Positions 9,881-18,838 of a DNA stretch of 64,000 nt are shown one piece after another. Under the pieces are notes generated by a model that worked only from the letters and a program-made list of their open reading frames with translations, was not told the origin of the DNA and did no database searches. The DNA lies in assembly GCF_003865075.1 (NCBI RefSeq), contig NZ_BHWB01000003.1:496001-560000 (forward strand), in the 5' to 3' direction. Both the position numbers and the translations under genes were made by a program. Numbering within the stretch: the first letter of the stretch is position 1; each line of letters starts with the position of its first letter. This DNA is from Bacteroides faecalis. Lineage in GTDB: Bacteria > Bacteroidota > Bacteroidia > Bacteroidales > Bacteroidaceae.

Positions 9881-11055
9881 TCATTTAACAATAAAAGAAA
9901 TATGGATTTTAAGAAACTAGCAAATCAATACAGGGACGAACTGCTCGAGAATGTTCTTCCCTTCTGGCTCGACCACTCCCAAGACCGGGAACATGGCGGA
10001 TACTTCACCTGCCTGGATCGTGAAGGAAACGTATTCGACACCGACAAGTTCATCTGGCTTCAAGGGCGTGAAGTCTGGATGTTCTCAATGCTCTACAATA
10101 AAGTGGAAAAACGGCAGGAATGGCTCGACTGCGCCATCCAAGGCGGTGAATTCTTAAAGAAATACGGACATGACGGGAATTATAACTGGTACTTCTCTCT
10201 CGAGCGTTCGGGTAGCCCATTGGTAGAACCATACAACATCTTCTCCTACACCTTCGCCACCATGGCCTTCGGACAACTGAGTCTGGCCACAGGCAACCAA
10301 GAGTATGCGGAAATAGCGAAGAAGACATTTGAAATCGTCCTTTCCAAAGTCGATAATCCGAAAGGGAAATGGAACAAGCTCCATCCGGGCACCCGTAATC
10401 TGAAGAACTTCGCCTTACCGATGATTCTCTGTAATCTGGCTTTGGAAATCGAACATTTATTGGATGAAGAGTACCTCCGACAAACCATGGAAACATGTAT
10501 CCATGAAGTAATGGAAGTATTCTACCGTCCGGAACTGGGAGGCATCATTGTTGAGAATGTAAACGCGGACGGTAGTCTTGCCGACTGTTTCGAAGGTCGC
10601 CAGATCACCCCCGGGCATGCTATTGAAGCCATGTGGTTCATCATGGATCTGGGCAAACGCCTGAACCGTCCCGAATTGATCGAAAAGGCGAAGAATGTGA
10701 CTCTTACCATGCTCGATTACGGTTGGGATAAGGAATACGGTGGTATATACTACTTCATGGACCGTAATGGCTGTCCTCCCCAACAGTTGGAATGGGACCA
10801 GAAACTTTGGTGGGTGCATATCGAAACACTAATCTCGCTATTGAAAGGATACCAGCTGACTGGGGATAAAAACTGTCTGGAATGGTTTGAGAAGGTACAC
10901 GATTATACATGGAACCATTTTAAGGATACTCAATATCCCGAATGGTTTGGGTATCTGGATCGCAGAGGGGAAGTGCTACTACCACTCAAAGGGGGAAAGT
11001 GGAAGGGATGTTTTCATGTGCCGAGGGGATTATATCAGTGCTGGAAAACATTAGA
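9368..11055. repeat. Inverted repeat arm A, 1688 bp (pairs with 41608-43295)
   Basis: Every position x here corresponds to the complement of position 52663-x at 41608-43295. Identity appears complete: stretches compared by eye match base for base, and translations in all frames checked are the same. The arm starts inside the sugar-porter gene and ends about 12 codons before the 3' end of the 2-epimerase gene, so its ends are not gene ends and it is not an IS. Arm A holds a truncated porter while arm B has the intact gene, so the outer flank of arm B is the native one. The GC content is higher than around it: 34 of 60 bases at 9541-9600 by hand count. Confidence 0.97.
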
Positions 11056-11110
11056 AAATTTGAATAAAGAAGAAGTCATAAAAAACTATGTAACTCTTGA
11101 ACAATGTTGA
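9902..11110 (+). CDS. AGE-family N-acylglucosamine 2-epimerase, copy A
   Basis: A 402-residue cytoplasmic (alpha/alpha)6-barrel enzyme of the renin-binding-protein / GlcNAc 2-epimerase family. It probably interconverts ManNAc and GlcNAc, the step after sialic acid cleavage, though related AGE enzymes act on mannobiose or cellobiose. Family motifs seen are HGGYFTCLDREG, the PGHAIEA histidine motif, LWWVHIETL and KGCFHVPR. Residues 1-384 are identical to copy B. After the repeat boundary the C-terminus becomes a private 18-residue tail ending YVTLEQC, and the stop overlaps the start of the next gene (11104), as in an operon. Its own promoter is not visible because the upstream porter is truncated at the arm edge, so expression is doubtful in this orientation. 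Confidence 0.88.
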   Translation: MDFKKLANQYRDELLENVLPFWLDHSQDREHGGYFTCLDREGNVFDTDKFIWLQGREVWMFSMLYNKVEKRQEWLDCAIQGGEFLKKYGHDGNYNWYFSLERSGSPLVEPYNIFSYTFATMAFGQLSLATGNQEYAEIAKKTFEIVLSKVDNPKGKWNKLHPGTRNLKNFALPMILCNLALEIEHLLDEEYLRQTMETCIHEVMEVFYRPELGGIIVENVNADGSLADCFEGRQITPGHAIEAMWFIMDLGKRLNRPELIEKAKNVTLTMLDYGWDKEYGGIYYFMDRNGCPPQQLEWDQKLWWVHIETLISLLKGYQLTGDKNCLEWFEKVHDYTWNHFKDTQYPEWFGYLDRRGEVLLPLKGGKWKGCFHVPRGLYQCWKTLENLNKEEVIKNYVTLEQC

Positions 11111-11577
11111 ACAGATCCATTATAGCATTTTTTATATTATTATTTACTGCAACTTATTCATCTGCAATAACTTCCAGTAAAGAAAAGCCAAAATATCTTT
11201 GGTTTGACGCAGAAGCCAATTTTAAACGTTTTGCTTCCAAAGACTCCATTTCTTATTATTTAGAGAAAGCAAAGTCTGTAGGATTCAATCAGGTAGTAGT
11301 AGATGTTAAACCAATATATGGAGAAGTGTTATACAAAAGCAAAATTCTTCCTCCACTTACCACCGTCAATGGTAAAGTCATTCACAGAGATTGGGATTAT
11401 CTGCAATATTTTATAGATGAGGCTCATCGTCTTGAATTGAAAGTAACTGTTTCTACAGCCATGTTTCCTGCAGGACATCCCGGAACAAGTGAGGGGGTGG
11501 TTTACGAAGATAAATACTGGGATGGAAAAACACACAATGAAATAATTAATTTTTATTTTATTAATACTAATATTTAA
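11104..11577 (+). pseudogene. Truncated family-10-like glycosidase (GHL10/DUF187 type)
   Basis: About 145 codons of an exported glycosyl hydrolase-like protein: signal peptide (1-21) then the start of a TIM barrel with KPKYLWFDAEANF, VGFNQVVVDVKP and VTVSTAMFPAGHP. This resembles the N-terminal part of the PF02638 glycosyl-hydrolase-like family, whose members run to about 400-500 residues. Similarity ends near KYWDGKTHN; the last dozen residues are AT-rich read-through and the frame stops. The start overlaps the epimerase stop (ATGTTGA arrangement), implying the two were once translationally coupled. The remainder of the gene is gone, replaced by other debris, so a deletion probably removed it. 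Confidence 0.7.
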
Positions 11578-11578
11578 T

Positions 11579-11866
11579 ATGAAAAAACAAGTCAAATGGA
11601 GTAGAAGGTTTATAGCCTTATTGATCTGTCCATTTTCAGTTTTAGGCATTCATGATCAGAAAGCCATAAATATGAAAGGAACAGTGTATGACTCTAACAA
11701 TGGACCGTTGATGGATGCCAATGTTAGCCTAAAGGGGAACTTGTCCAATGGTACTATTATCAATATGGGCAGACAGTTTAATTTTAATGTGTCAAGATTG
11801 AATTCAACGTTGATAGTTACTTTCATTAAATATCATACACAGGTAAAACAGATATTGATGGAATGA
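11579..11866 (+). pseudogene. Decayed SusC N-terminus (carboxypeptidase-regulatory-like domain)
   Basis: A 95-codon frame begins with a signal-like N-terminus. It then shows MKGTVYDSNNGPLMDANVSL and LIVTFIKYHTQVKQI, which align in pattern with the KGTVxDxxGxPLxGANVxVKGT ... LVISFIGYxTQ module at the start of SusC proteins. Key glycines are lost and no plug or barrel follows. It is therefore a relic of a third SusC gene, lying between the truncated glycosidase and the live SusC at 12400. Confidence 0.6.
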
Positions 11867-12399
11867 CTCAATATACAAATAAAATAAACACTCTATTATT
11901 AGGTATAGATCGTGCCAGTTCGCAGATCAAACTTTTCAATTGCAAAATGACTGATATACGTGCTGTCAAAGAAACCAAAATGACTATTATGAGGAAAATG
12001 CACGTTACATTCTTACTATATGGGAACCAAAAAGCTACTAAATTAAATTACTGTGCTAACAGAGATTGGAAATGATTAACTAGTAATTACTATCGCAAAA
12101 GATAGAAGTGCTTTACAAACAGTGGGATCTCAACTTTATTGGCTGGTAAGAAATATGACAAAAAGAATTTCGATCAATCTATTACTAATATTTCGGGTGA
12201 AAATCCAGTTCCTTTGATAAGATAATTGATTACTAAATGGAGTAAATATTTAATAATTTATTATTTCCTACGAGTTAAATAAAAGAACAACATTAAAAAC
12301 CCAAAAGCTTATGGGGTAATCTGAATATATTCAAAGAGTGGAAAAGGATTAAAAAAGAAAATAAAAATTCGGAATTACTTAACTTTAAATTATATATTT
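11867..12399. other. Gene debris and leader in front of PUL-1
   Basis: A 70-codon frame (11863-12075, plus) has no recognisable domain. A further open stretch around 12110-12223 reads TNSGISTLLAGKKYDKKNF before a stop and is also unrecognised. No clean TTTG/TAnnTTTG promoter was found in the 324 bases before the SusC gene. The region is AT-rich and looks like decayed coding DNA followed by a SusC leader that may depend on a dedicated sigma factor or regulator not present in the window. Confidence 0.4.
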
Positions 12400-15300
12400 A
12401 TGATGTCTAACTTACGAAAAAACATTTCTTTACTTAAGATCTGGACTATTATTACGGTATTTATTTTATTGCCGGTATTGAGCATAAATGCCGTTAATTT
12501 TCCAGCAAATTATTTACATAGTAATAATATCAAAGAGGTAAAGGATAACAAAAAAGTCACAGGAAAAGTGTTAGATGAATTTGGAGAACCAATTCCAAGT
12601 GCATCTATATTGGTAGAAGGACGTTCTAAAGGTGTCATCACAGATTTGGATGGAACTTTTGAGATTGAAGTAACTCCTACGGATAAACTGGTTGTTTCTT
12701 TCCTGGGAATGGAAACACAAACCATTCTGGTTGGTAATCAAACGAATATCGTTGTGAAAATGAAACCTAAGACAGCAGAGCTGGATGAAGTAACGATTGT
12801 TGCCTATGGTAAACAACGAAAAGTAAGTGTTATCGGTGCTATCAACACTATTTCCACAGATGAATTAAAATCTCCGGTAGGAAAATTGAGTAACAGTCTG
12901 GCAGGCCAATTGGCTGGTATTGTCGTTATGCAACGCTCAGGTGAGCCAGGTGCTGGAGCCGATTTCTGGATTCGTGGTATTAATACTTTTGGTGCAAATA
13001 ACAAACCTTTAGTATTAGTCGATGGTGTTGAACGTGAATTGGACTTAGTTGATGCAGAAGATATCGCTTCTTTTTCTATTTTGAAGGATGCTACGGCGAC
13101 AGCTTTATATGGAGTACGTGGTGCTAATGGCATTGTGTTGATTACAACTAAGAGAGGAGTGGAATCAGTACCAAGAATTAGTGCCAAAGTAGAATACGGT
13201 TTAGCTAATCCTGTACGTTTATCAAAATTGGCTAATGCGAGTCAATGGATTGACTATTACAACGATATTTCTCTGGAATCCTCTGGTCGTCTGGCAATAG
13301 AATCAGCAGAGAGAGCAATGTACCTGAATGGTACTGACCCCGATTTATATCCGAATGTAGATTGGATAAAGACTATTTTTAAAGATCATTCCAATATGAC
13401 ACGTGCGAATATAAACGTAACTGGCGGATCACCTAAAGTACGTTATTATGTTGGCGGTTCTTTCTATACAGAAGGAAGTATTATGAATGTAGTGGACACG
13501 AAACGATATGATGCGTCTATGAGATATGATAAATTTAATTTTCGTTCTAACATTGATATTAATATTACTTCTTCAACGGAACTGGGGTTATCTTTGTCTA
13601 ATCAGTATGAAATAAAAAATCGTCCTGCAGCCTCATTGTCTAATTTATATGCTTTTACAATTCTTACTCCACCGATTTCAACTCCTACTATTTATTCGGA
13701 TGGTACTATTGCTCTGCCGACAGTAGGTTACAATCCATACAATTATTTGAATACGAGTGGTTATTCCCAAGATTTCTCCAATAATGCGCAATCATTAATT
13801 TCGGTGACACAAGACTTTTCAAAATTTGTTACTCCCGGATTAAAAGCTAATATTAAGTTCTCTTGGGACGCTTTTAATGGTTCTACTTTGAATCGTGTCA
13901 TTAACCCTACTACGTATCACGCCATTGGAAGAGATGAGAATGGAGATCTTATCTTCATTAACAATAATAATGGAAGTAATTATATGACTCTAAATAGAAC
14001 TAACTCTGGTTCTAGAACTATTAATTTTGAGGCTTCTGCCAACTACGACCGTTTGTTTCTTAAAAAGCATAGAGTTGGAGCCATGTTTTTGTTTAATATG
14101 AGAAACTATACAGATAATTTTCCCGGTAACTATATTGCAGCCTTCGCTCATAAGAATATAGGTATTGCAGGACGTATCACTTATTCATATGAAGATAAAT
14201 ACTTTACAGAATTTAATTTTGGTTATAATGGATCAGAGAACTTTTCTCCTCAAAAACGCTTTGGTTTCTTCCCTTCCGTTGCAGCCGGATATATGATTAG
14301 CAATGAGTCATTTTGGGATAATCTAAGATCTATTATTCATATATTGAAGATTAAAGGATCATATGGAGAAATCGGAAATGATCAAATTGGAGGTAATCGT
14401 CGTTTTGCTTTTAATTCAGAAATGAATGGTTATACCGATGGTTATACATTTGGTACTAACCCCGGTAATGGTTATATCTCAGGTATTGCAACCGGAGTTC
14501 CCGGTAATGAAAATGTGTCATGGGAAAAAGCTAAAAAAGCGAATATTGGTGTTGAAATAGGCTTTATTGATAAATTAAAATTCCAACTCGATTATTTTTA
14601 TGAAAAACGCTCAGGCATTTATATTCAACAAGAGAGCGTACCTTCTATTGTTGGATTGAATGTCACTCAATATGTTAATCTTGGAGAAATGAGAAATCAG
14701 GGATTTGACGGTTCTATGGAATATGAACAACGTTTTAATGATTGGTATGTATCAGCTCGTGCAAATCTGACATATAACAGGAATAAAAAATTGTATGATG
14801 ATAAACCGACTCCTATATGGCCGTATCAGAGTGAAGCAGGTTTTGCTTACAGGCAACAAAGAGGACTGGTTGCATTAGGACTGTTTGAATCAGAAGAAGA
14901 TATCGCCAATAACCCCAAACAAACCTTTGGCAATGTACGTCCGGGAGATATCAAGTATAAAGATATTAATGGTGATAATGTCATTGATGCTTATGATAAA
15001 GTAGCTATTGGATATACAGATGTTCCGGAAATTAGCTACGGTTTCGGACTTAGTGTCGGTTGGAAAGGGTTCGATGCTTCGGTATTTTTCCAGGGAGTAG
15101 GTCATGTGACACGCATTATCGGCGGAGCTGCTTTTTACGGTTCATCTGATAATATTAAAAATACGGGACAGATTTACAGTGAGGTAGCAGATCAACGTTG
15201 GAGTGAAAGAAATCCGAATCCAAATGCAAAATATCCAAGATTGTCGATGAGTAAAGTAGAAAACAATTTGCAACCTTCTACTTTTTGGCAAAGAGACATG

Positions 15301-15516
15301 AGTTTTATAAGACTGAAAAATGCGGAATTAGGATATACAGTACCTAAACACCTTTATAAACAATTGGGAATATCTACTATACGACTATATGCGCAAGGAG
15401 TTAACCTACTTACGTTTAGCAAGTTCAAATTATGGGATCCAGAGTTAGCTTCTGACTATGGGAATGTTTACCCACAAATGCGAACCATTAATTTTGGATT
15501 GAATATTAACTTCTAA
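12400..15516 (+). CDS. SusC/RagA TonB-dependent transporter, PUL-1
   Basis: A 1038-residue outer-membrane glycan importer. It has a signal peptide (about 1-32), a carboxypeptidase-regulatory-like domain (about 52-130: VTGKVLDEFGEPIPSASI), a plug domain with LVLVDGVERELD and SILKDATATALYGVRGANG, then the beta-barrel, including the conserved NLGEMRNQGFD and a C-terminal strand ending in Phe. No FecR/anti-sigma-interacting STN domain is visible, so an ECF sigma route is unlikely. It pairs with the SusD lipoprotein 11 bases downstream. A second ATG at codon 2 is an alternative start. Length is normal for the family, so this copy appears intact, unlike the PUL-2 counterpart. The two SusCs are clearly diverged paralogues. 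Confidence 0.95.
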   Translation: MMSNLRKNISLLKIWTIITVFILLPVLSINAVNFPANYLHSNNIKEVKDNKKVTGKVLDEFGEPIPSASILVEGRSKGVITDLDGTFEIEVTPTDKLVVSFLGMETQTILVGNQTNIVVKMKPKTAELDEVTIVAYGKQRKVSVIGAINTISTDELKSPVGKLSNSLAGQLAGIVVMQRSGEPGAGADFWIRGINTFGANNKPLVLVDGVERELDLVDAEDIASFSILKDATATALYGVRGANGIVLITTKRGVESVPRISAKVEYGLANPVRLSKLANASQWIDYYNDISLESSGRLAIESAERAMYLNGTDPDLYPNVDWIKTIFKDHSNMTRANINVTGGSPKVRYYVGGSFYTEGSIMNVVDTKRYDASMRYDKFNFRSNIDINITSSTELGLSLSNQYEIKNRPAASLSNLYAFTILTPPISTPTIYSDGTIALPTVGYNPYNYLNTSGYSQDFSNNAQSLISVTQDFSKFVTPGLKANIKFSWDAFNGSTLNRVINPTTYHAIGRDENGDLIFINNNNGSNYMTLNRTNSGSRTINFEASANYDRLFLKKHRVGAMFLFNMRNYTDNFPGNYIAAFAHKNIGIAGRITYSYEDKYFTEFNFGYNGSENFSPQKRFGFFPSVAAGYMISNESFWDNLRSIIHILKIKGSYGEIGNDQIGGNRRFAFNSEMNGYTDGYTFGTNPGNGYISGIATGVPGNENVSWEKAKKANIGVEIGFIDKLKFQLDYFYEKRSGIYIQQESVPSIVGLNVTQYVNLGEMRNQGFDGSMEYEQRFNDWYVSARANLTYNRNKKLYDDKPTPIWPYQSEAGFAYRQQRGLVALGLFESEEDIANNPKQTFGNVRPGDIKYKDINGDNVIDAYDKVAIGYTDVPEISYGFGLSVGWKGFDASVFFQGVGHVTRIIGGAAFYGSSDNIKNTGQIYSEVADQRWSERNPNPNAKYPRLSMSKVENNLQPSTFWQRDMSFIRLKNAELGYTVPKHLYKQLGISTIRLYAQGVNLLTFSKFKLWDPELASDYGNVYPQMRTINFGLNINF

Positions 15517-15527
15517 AAAGAATAACT

Positions 15528-17417
15528 ATGAATAAAATAAAATTATTAGGAACATTATTATTGTTATCCATCATATTGTTCTTCTCTTCATGTAACGATT
15601 ATCTGGAAGTAACTTTGCTTGATCAGATGACGCGTGAAGAAGTATTTAGCAAACGCCCTTCAACGGAAGCCTATTTGTCTCATATATATAGTTACTTACC
15701 TCGTGAATTTGAATATTTGGATGAGGGAAGTGCCGTTCCGCGTAGCGACGAAGCTTTATTTTCCTGGTATCAATGGGTAGATTATCTTGTATTTAATACA
15801 GGTTCTTGGGGACCTACTACTAGCGCTTTTAATATTTGGAAGAGGAAGTACGAAGGTATTAACCAAGCTACCATTTTCATGAATCATGTCGATGAATGTA
15901 AAGAAATCGATGCTCAAACACGAGCAGCAATGAAAGCGGAAGCCCGTTTCTTGAGAGCTTATTTTTACTTTGAGTTATTCCGTCAATATGGTCCTGTATA
16001 TATTTGGGGAGATCAAGATCCTGATGAATTGATTAAAGCTGAAACCATTGATAGACACACGGTGGATGAAAATGTCACATTTATGGTTGAAGAGTTCAAT
16101 AAAGTTATAGCCGATCCTGATCTTCCTTCAACTATTGGTGATATGACAAAATGGGCAGGTAGAATCACGAAGGGAGCAGCAATGGCAGCTAAAGCTCGTT
16201 TACTTCTTTATGCAGCTAGTCCATTATATAATGGATGTGATTTATATAAAGGACAGATGAAAAATATGTATGGGAATTATTTATTTCCTCAACAGCAGGA
16301 TTTGAATAAATGGAGTGAAGCGGCCAAAGCAGCAAAAGATGTAATAGACTTGAACCTTTATGAGTTATATGAAAACAAAACGGAGACTGATCCGTTTCAA
16401 AAAGCTATAAAATCTTATCAGGGAATTCTTTTTGATGAATGGAATGAGGAAATTATCTGGGGAGCCTGGGCACGTAATCCTGCAAAAACAGAATTTGGAA
16501 GTGCCGGTCAATATTTATACTCCAGGTGTTTACCTCCTATTGTATGTAAAACCGCATACGGTGGTTTTTGCCCTTCTTTGAAATTAGTCGATACTTATCC
16601 AATGGCTGAATCCGGTAGATATCCGGTAGACGGATATGATGCTAATGGAAATCCTATTGTAGATCCAAAGTCCGGCTATACTAATGTAGGGTTTACCGAA
16701 GGATATGCTCATCCTATTGAGAAAAAGTTCGGAACAGTGAAGGCGCATAATAGCTGTGTTGGACGTGATGCCCGTTTCTACGCTTCGGTATTGGCAAATG
16801 GTTTTTACTGGATCAATGAATATAGCGGACGTAAGATTGTTACTTTCTACACAGGTGGTACTTCTCCTTTTGTAGGTAATGGTGGCGACTGCGTTAAAGT
16901 GGGATATTTATGGCGGCGAGCGTTGAATCCGGCATTGAATACGGATGCTAAGAGTTGGGGAAATGTATTCTGGCCTTACTACCGTTTGGCAGAAATCTAT
17001 CTGGATTATGCGGAAGCCTGCAATGAAAAACCGGAAAGAGATGAAGTGGAATCCCTAAAGTATATCAATAAAGTACGGAATAGAGCTGGCTTAAATAATT
17101 TAGAAAAAGCTTATCCGGAAGTGGTTGGAGATAAGGTCTTGTTGCGTAAGCTTATTCAAAAAGAACGAATGGTGGAACTTGCTTTTGAAGGACATCGCTA
17201 CTATGACGTAAGGCGTTGGATGATTGGTGAAGATGAATTTAATAGCCCCAATTATACTTTGAATTTATTGGCAACTAAATATGATGACTCATGGAGTCGG
17301 ACGAAAGAAGTATGGATTGGCGGAGATCGGGTATTTGAACCAAAGCATTATTTCTTCCCAATCAATCAGGTTCAGTTAAGTGAAATGAAGAATATTACAC
17401 AAAATTATGGATGGTAA
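15528..17417 (+). CDS. SusD/RagB surface glycan-binding lipoprotein, PUL-1
   Basis: A 629-residue partner of the upstream SusC that forms the lid of the outer-membrane importer. It has a lipoprotein signal with Cys22 (LFFSSCNDYL), a SusD-like N-terminal helical region (about 22-230, including ARFLRAYFYFELFRQYGP) and a C-terminal SusD domain (about 330-629). The typical LIQKERMVELAFEGHRYYDVRRW motif is followed by a PINQVQL ending. The 11-base gap indicates co-transcription with SusC. The stop overlaps the first possible start of the next gene. Confidence 0.95.
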   Translation: MNKIKLLGTLLLLSIILFFSSCNDYLEVTLLDQMTREEVFSKRPSTEAYLSHIYSYLPREFEYLDEGSAVPRSDEALFSWYQWVDYLVFNTGSWGPTTSAFNIWKRKYEGINQATIFMNHVDECKEIDAQTRAAMKAEARFLRAYFYFELFRQYGPVYIWGDQDPDELIKAETIDRHTVDENVTFMVEEFNKVIADPDLPSTIGDMTKWAGRITKGAAMAAKARLLLYAASPLYNGCDLYKGQMKNMYGNYLFPQQQDLNKWSEAAKAAKDVIDLNLYELYENKTETDPFQKAIKSYQGILFDEWNEEIIWGAWARNPAKTEFGSAGQYLYSRCLPPIVCKTAYGGFCPSLKLVDTYPMAESGRYPVDGYDANGNPIVDPKSGYTNVGFTEGYAHPIEKKFGTVKAHNSCVGRDARFYASVLANGFYWINEYSGRKIVTFYTGGTSPFVGNGGDCVKVGYLWRRALNPALNTDAKSWGNVFWPYYRLAEIYLDYAEACNEKPERDEVESLKYINKVRNRAGLNNLEKAYPEVVGDKVLLRKLIQKERMVELAFEGHRYYDVRRWMIGEDEFNSPNYTLNLLATKYDDSWSRTKEVWIGGDRVFEPKHYFFPINQVQLSEMKNITQNYGW

Positions 17418-17431
17418 CCTTGAAAAATAAT

Positions 17432-18811
17432 ATGATTATGAGAAAAAATATATATTGGTTGTTATTGGCAACATTAACTCTATTCATATCTGCCTGTGAT
17501 AATGATCGTGATAATTACATGGTAGATGATAGTATCGGATTGTTGAATCCCAACTATGTGAATGCAGACGTTTATACTGGAATGTCTGATCCCTTTCAAC
17601 TATTTGCTATAAAAAGTGGGAAAGGTAATAAAAGTGCTCAAGTTTCGATATCAGTAGACGAAGCTGTTTTGGAAAATTACAATGCAACGAACGGTACTTC
17701 TTATATTTTATTACCTAGCAACTGCTATTCAATTACAGTAAACAGTTTGAATTTTGATGATTCTGATTATCGTAAAGCATTCGAGATAACTTGGAACCAG
17801 ACAGAATTGTCATCTGTTTTGGGTTTATCAAGTGAATATGTGATTCCCTTACAAATGGAAGTAGATAACGCTTCAATCAAACCAGACGAAACTCGTCTGG
17901 TTACTGTGGTAAAACCACAAATAAAGCAACCGTACATTGCAATGGAAAACAAAGGCTTATATACAGGTATCATGCCTACTACCACTGATCTCGATGAAAG
18001 AGATATCTACATGAAAGTAGAGACTAATTATTTCAATCGTTCGGAGCTGACATATGAAATAGAAGTTGATCAGAAATTACTGACGGATTACAATACTGCA
18101 AATGGAACCAATTATAAATTGTTACCTGAAACGGCCTACCAGTTATCGCAAACCACTTGGACAATACCTGCTAATATGAACAGTGCTTATTTTAAACTCT
18201 TATTTAAGAAAAAGGCATTGATGCTGGATGAAACCAGCATTCTATTCGGTGATTATGTACTTCCGATTCGTATTGCATCTGTTTCCAGTCATGAAATAGA
18301 TCCGGTCGCTTCATCCATTCTTTATATGATTTCTTTCCAACCGGATAAGATTGACAAAACAGGCTGGAGTGTAATTGACTACAATACATCTTCCAAAGAA
18401 GATGAAATTGCTTATATTGCAGCCCTTGATTGGGGACCGGAGAAACTGATAGATAATAATAATGCTACTTTCTGGGGATCGAAATGGACTACCCCTAAAC
18501 CGCTTCCTTATTATTTTGTATTTGATATGGGAAAAGAACATAAACTCTTTAAGATGGGATTTGAAAATCCTATAGGTGCTGATGCTTGGCGAGGGGATGC
18601 AAAAGCCGGTTATATTGAATATAGTTCGGATAATCAGACTTGGACTCATCTAGTCGATTGGACTACTCCAAATAGAACTACCCGCTCAATATCTTTTGGG
18701 GTGAATATAGTAACAGCCCGTTATATTAAATTTGTAATAGATGAAGTTTACACTCCGTATTTAGGCGGTTCCCAGATGAATATTGCAGAATTCAATGTAT
18801 GGGGTGAATAA
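17432..18811 (+). CDS. DUF1735 / discoidin-domain surface lipoprotein, PUL-1
   Basis: A probable surface glycan-binding protein of about 459 residues. Lipoprotein signal (LFISACDND), then two DUF1735-type domains recognisable by repeated YNATNGTSYILLP and YNTANGTNYKLLP segments, then a C-terminal F5/8 type C (discoidin) domain (about 330-460) with LIDNNNATFWGSKW and ARYIKFVIDEV. An upstream in-frame ATG at 17411 overlaps the SusD stop; I prefer 17432 or 17438 because they place the signal peptide at the N-terminus. It is encoded directly after SusC/SusD, as such accessory binders usually are. Ligand unknown. Confidence 0.85.
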   Translation: MIMRKNIYWLLLATLTLFISACDNDRDNYMVDDSIGLLNPNYVNADVYTGMSDPFQLFAIKSGKGNKSAQVSISVDEAVLENYNATNGTSYILLPSNCYSITVNSLNFDDSDYRKAFEITWNQTELSSVLGLSSEYVIPLQMEVDNASIKPDETRLVTVVKPQIKQPYIAMENKGLYTGIMPTTTDLDERDIYMKVETNYFNRSELTYEIEVDQKLLTDYNTANGTNYKLLPETAYQLSQTTWTIPANMNSAYFKLLFKKKALMLDETSILFGDYVLPIRIASVSSHEIDPVASSILYMISFQPDKIDKTGWSVIDYNTSSKEDEIAYIAALDWGPEKLIDNNNATFWGSKWTTPKPLPYYFVFDMGKEHKLFKMGFENPIGADAWRGDAKAGYIEYSSDNQTWTHLVDWTTPNRTTRSISFGVNIVTARYIKFVIDEVYTPYLGGSQMNIAEFNVWGE

Positions 18812-18838
18812 TAATTCTAACTTATATTATACAATATC

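Noticed and set aside
10050..10496. Open frame of 148 codons on the minus strand, repeated in arm B
   Set aside because: It lies antisense inside the epimerase gene, is rich in Arg/Ser as expected of a shadow frame of GC-rich coding DNA, and has no start signals.
9368..11055. Repeat arm as an insertion sequence
   Set aside because: It has no transposase and no terminal repeats, and both ends fall inside genes; it behaves as a duplicated or converted block.
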